A stretch of DNA of 64,000 nucleotides from an uncultured Clostridia bacterium (lineage in GTDB: Bacteria; Bacillota; Clostridia; Christensenellales; Borkfalkiaceae): assembly GCA_947628505.1 (NCBI GenBank), contig CANRAD010000005.1, positions 1 through 64,000 on the forward strand, in the 5' to 3' direction. Positions 63,290 to 64,000 of this stretch are shown here, piece after piece. Each line of letters begins with the position of its first letter. Position 1 is the first letter of the stretch. The notes beneath the pieces were generated by a model, which worked only from the letters and a program-made list of their open reading frames with translations, did not search any database and had not been told where the DNA came from. A program made the translations under genes and the position numbers.

Positions 63290-64000
63290 ACCTCATAATC
63301 CTCCGTATGGCCGTATAAGTCATAACTGTCCGCCGCCGTTATAAGTACTTCGTAATATTTGCCCTGCATAGCGTTCGTAGCGTTGAAATAAACTTTGCCG
63401 TCTATATCCGGAGCCTGAAAATACGCTCTGCCGACAAAACAACTCTTGTCATAATCAATGCCGTCGCAAATAACCTGCAACTTACTGCCGACGAGCGCAT
63501 TCAATTTATTACGTGATATCGCCTGCTGTTCACCGTAAAGTTTTTTGACTCTTTTTTTCTTTTCGGCATAGCCGATTTGTCCTTTCAGTGAATAAGCCGG
63601 CGTGTCCGGTTCGCGCGAATACGCAAAAAAGCCGCAATTATCGAGGCGCGCTTCCCTTAAAAATTCGCATAAGTTTTGACACTCCGCCTCGGTTTCGGTG
63701 GGAAATCCGGATATAAAAGTCGAACGCAAAGCAATTCCGGGTATTTCCGACTTGAGCTTTTTTATAAGTTCGAGATAGCTCGTCCTCGTGCCCTTTCGGT
63801 TCATTAGCTTCAATATTCTGTCTTCGCTGTGCTGAAAAGGTATATCGAGATACTTTATAATTTTAGGATTGTCCCTTATTTCGGAAATCAAAGCGTCGTC
63901 AATCATTTCCGGATAACAGTATAATAATCTTACGCTATTAATGTTGACAAGCGCTGTCAACTTTTTTAAAATTTCCGTTAATTTTTTTTGTCCGTAAAGA
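63286..64000 (-). CDS. rimO: Ribosomal protein S12 methylthiotransferase (partial)
   Basis: The C-terminal part of RimO, a radical-SAM enzyme that methylthiolates an Asp of S12. The frame runs off the window edge with no start codon: residues read in from the edge (DLYGQKKLTEIL-like) match the RimO segment before VRLLYCYPE. PFQHSEDRILKLMNRKGT, LRSTFISGFPTETE and a C-terminal TRAM domain follow. The cluster cysteines lie outside the window. The TTG at 63960 is not the start. Confidence 0.93.
   Translation of the reverse strand, partial: LYGQKKLTEILKKLTALVNINSVRLLYCYPEMIDDALISEIRDNPKIIKYLDIPFQHSEDRILKLMNRKGTRTSYLELIKKLKSEIPGIALRSTFISGFPTETEAECQNLCEFLREARLDNCGFFAYSREPDTPAYSLKGQIGYAEKKKRVKKLYGEQQAISRNKLNALVGSKLQVICDGIDYDKSCFVGRAYFQAPDIDGKVYFNATNAMQGKYYEVLITAADSYDLYGHTEDYEV

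Noticed and set aside
63286..63960. Truncated rimO pseudogene
   Set aside because: The frame stays open to the window edge and continues to match RimO, so it is cut by the window, not broken.

Overview
The window is a gene-dense chromosomal segment with no phage, insertion sequence or CRISPR. It most likely comes from an anaerobic, low-to-moderate GC member of the Clostridia (Bacillota), probably an uncultured gut-type lineage. The evidence is gene order and gene type: rimO-pgsA-cinA-recA-(nadE)-rny, miaB-mutS-mutL-miaA-ynbB, an FAD protein followed by chorismate mutase/cytidylate kinase, plsC and an IspH-S1 fusion, a paired GlgC/GlgD, and a Na+-pumping biotin decarboxylase. The genus cannot be told from the sequence alone. 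About 45 protein genes and one tRNA are supported; most are on the minus strand.

Layout, left to right. 1-8.4 kb: a glycogen operon read leftwards from a promoter at 8320-8348 (glgB-glgC-glgD-glgA-glgP). 8.4-15.4 kb: htpG, then a minus-strand cluster (FAD oxidoreductase, AroH-Cmk fusion, plsC, IspH-S1 fusion). 15.4-20.3 kb: a Na+-translocating decarboxylase/transcarboxylase operon. 20.4-22.6 kb: VTT membrane protein, rnhA, proC. 22.68 kb: tRNA-Trp with its own promoter and terminator. 22.9-25.3 kb: dCMP deaminase, ppiB, purB. 25.4-27.4 kb: groES-groEL on the plus strand. 27.5-29.3 kb: an AT-richer two-domain lipoprotein with a long structured leader that looks like a transcription attenuator, bracketed by two related terminator repeats in inverted orientation. 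29.4-37.4 kb: miaB-mutS-mutL-miaA-ynbB. 37.5-39.7 kb: a class A penicillin-binding protein on the plus strand. 39.7-53.5 kb: one long arginine/carbamoyl-phosphate operon (argG-argC-argJ-argB-argD-argF-carA-carB/dapF-nifS-thiI) with an ARG-box-like site upstream. 53.7-57.2 kb: a metallopeptidase and acyl-ACP thioesterase, divergent from a membrane-tethered PadR-type regulator and a flavodoxin. 57.2-64 kb: rny, then nadE-recA-cinA-pgsA-rimO, with rimO cut by the window edge.

Metabolically this is a glycogen-storing fermenter that makes arginine from glutamate as far as argininosuccinate (argH is not here) and uses biotin-dependent decarboxylation to build a sodium gradient. The most unusual items are: (i) an in-frame CarB-DapF fusion whose epimerase domain has alanine where the first catalytic cysteine should be; (ii) an AroH-cytidylate kinase fusion that keeps nearly all catalytic residues of both enzymes; (iii) the lipoprotein gene with its attenuator-like leader and flanking terminator repeats; (iv) a PadR winged helix joined to an acidic linker and a multi-pass membrane domain; and (v) an unexplained roughly 28-bp motif found between genes at 22.83 and 55.16 kb and partly inside miaA. 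All functional calls rest on recognising motifs by eye; no database search was run.
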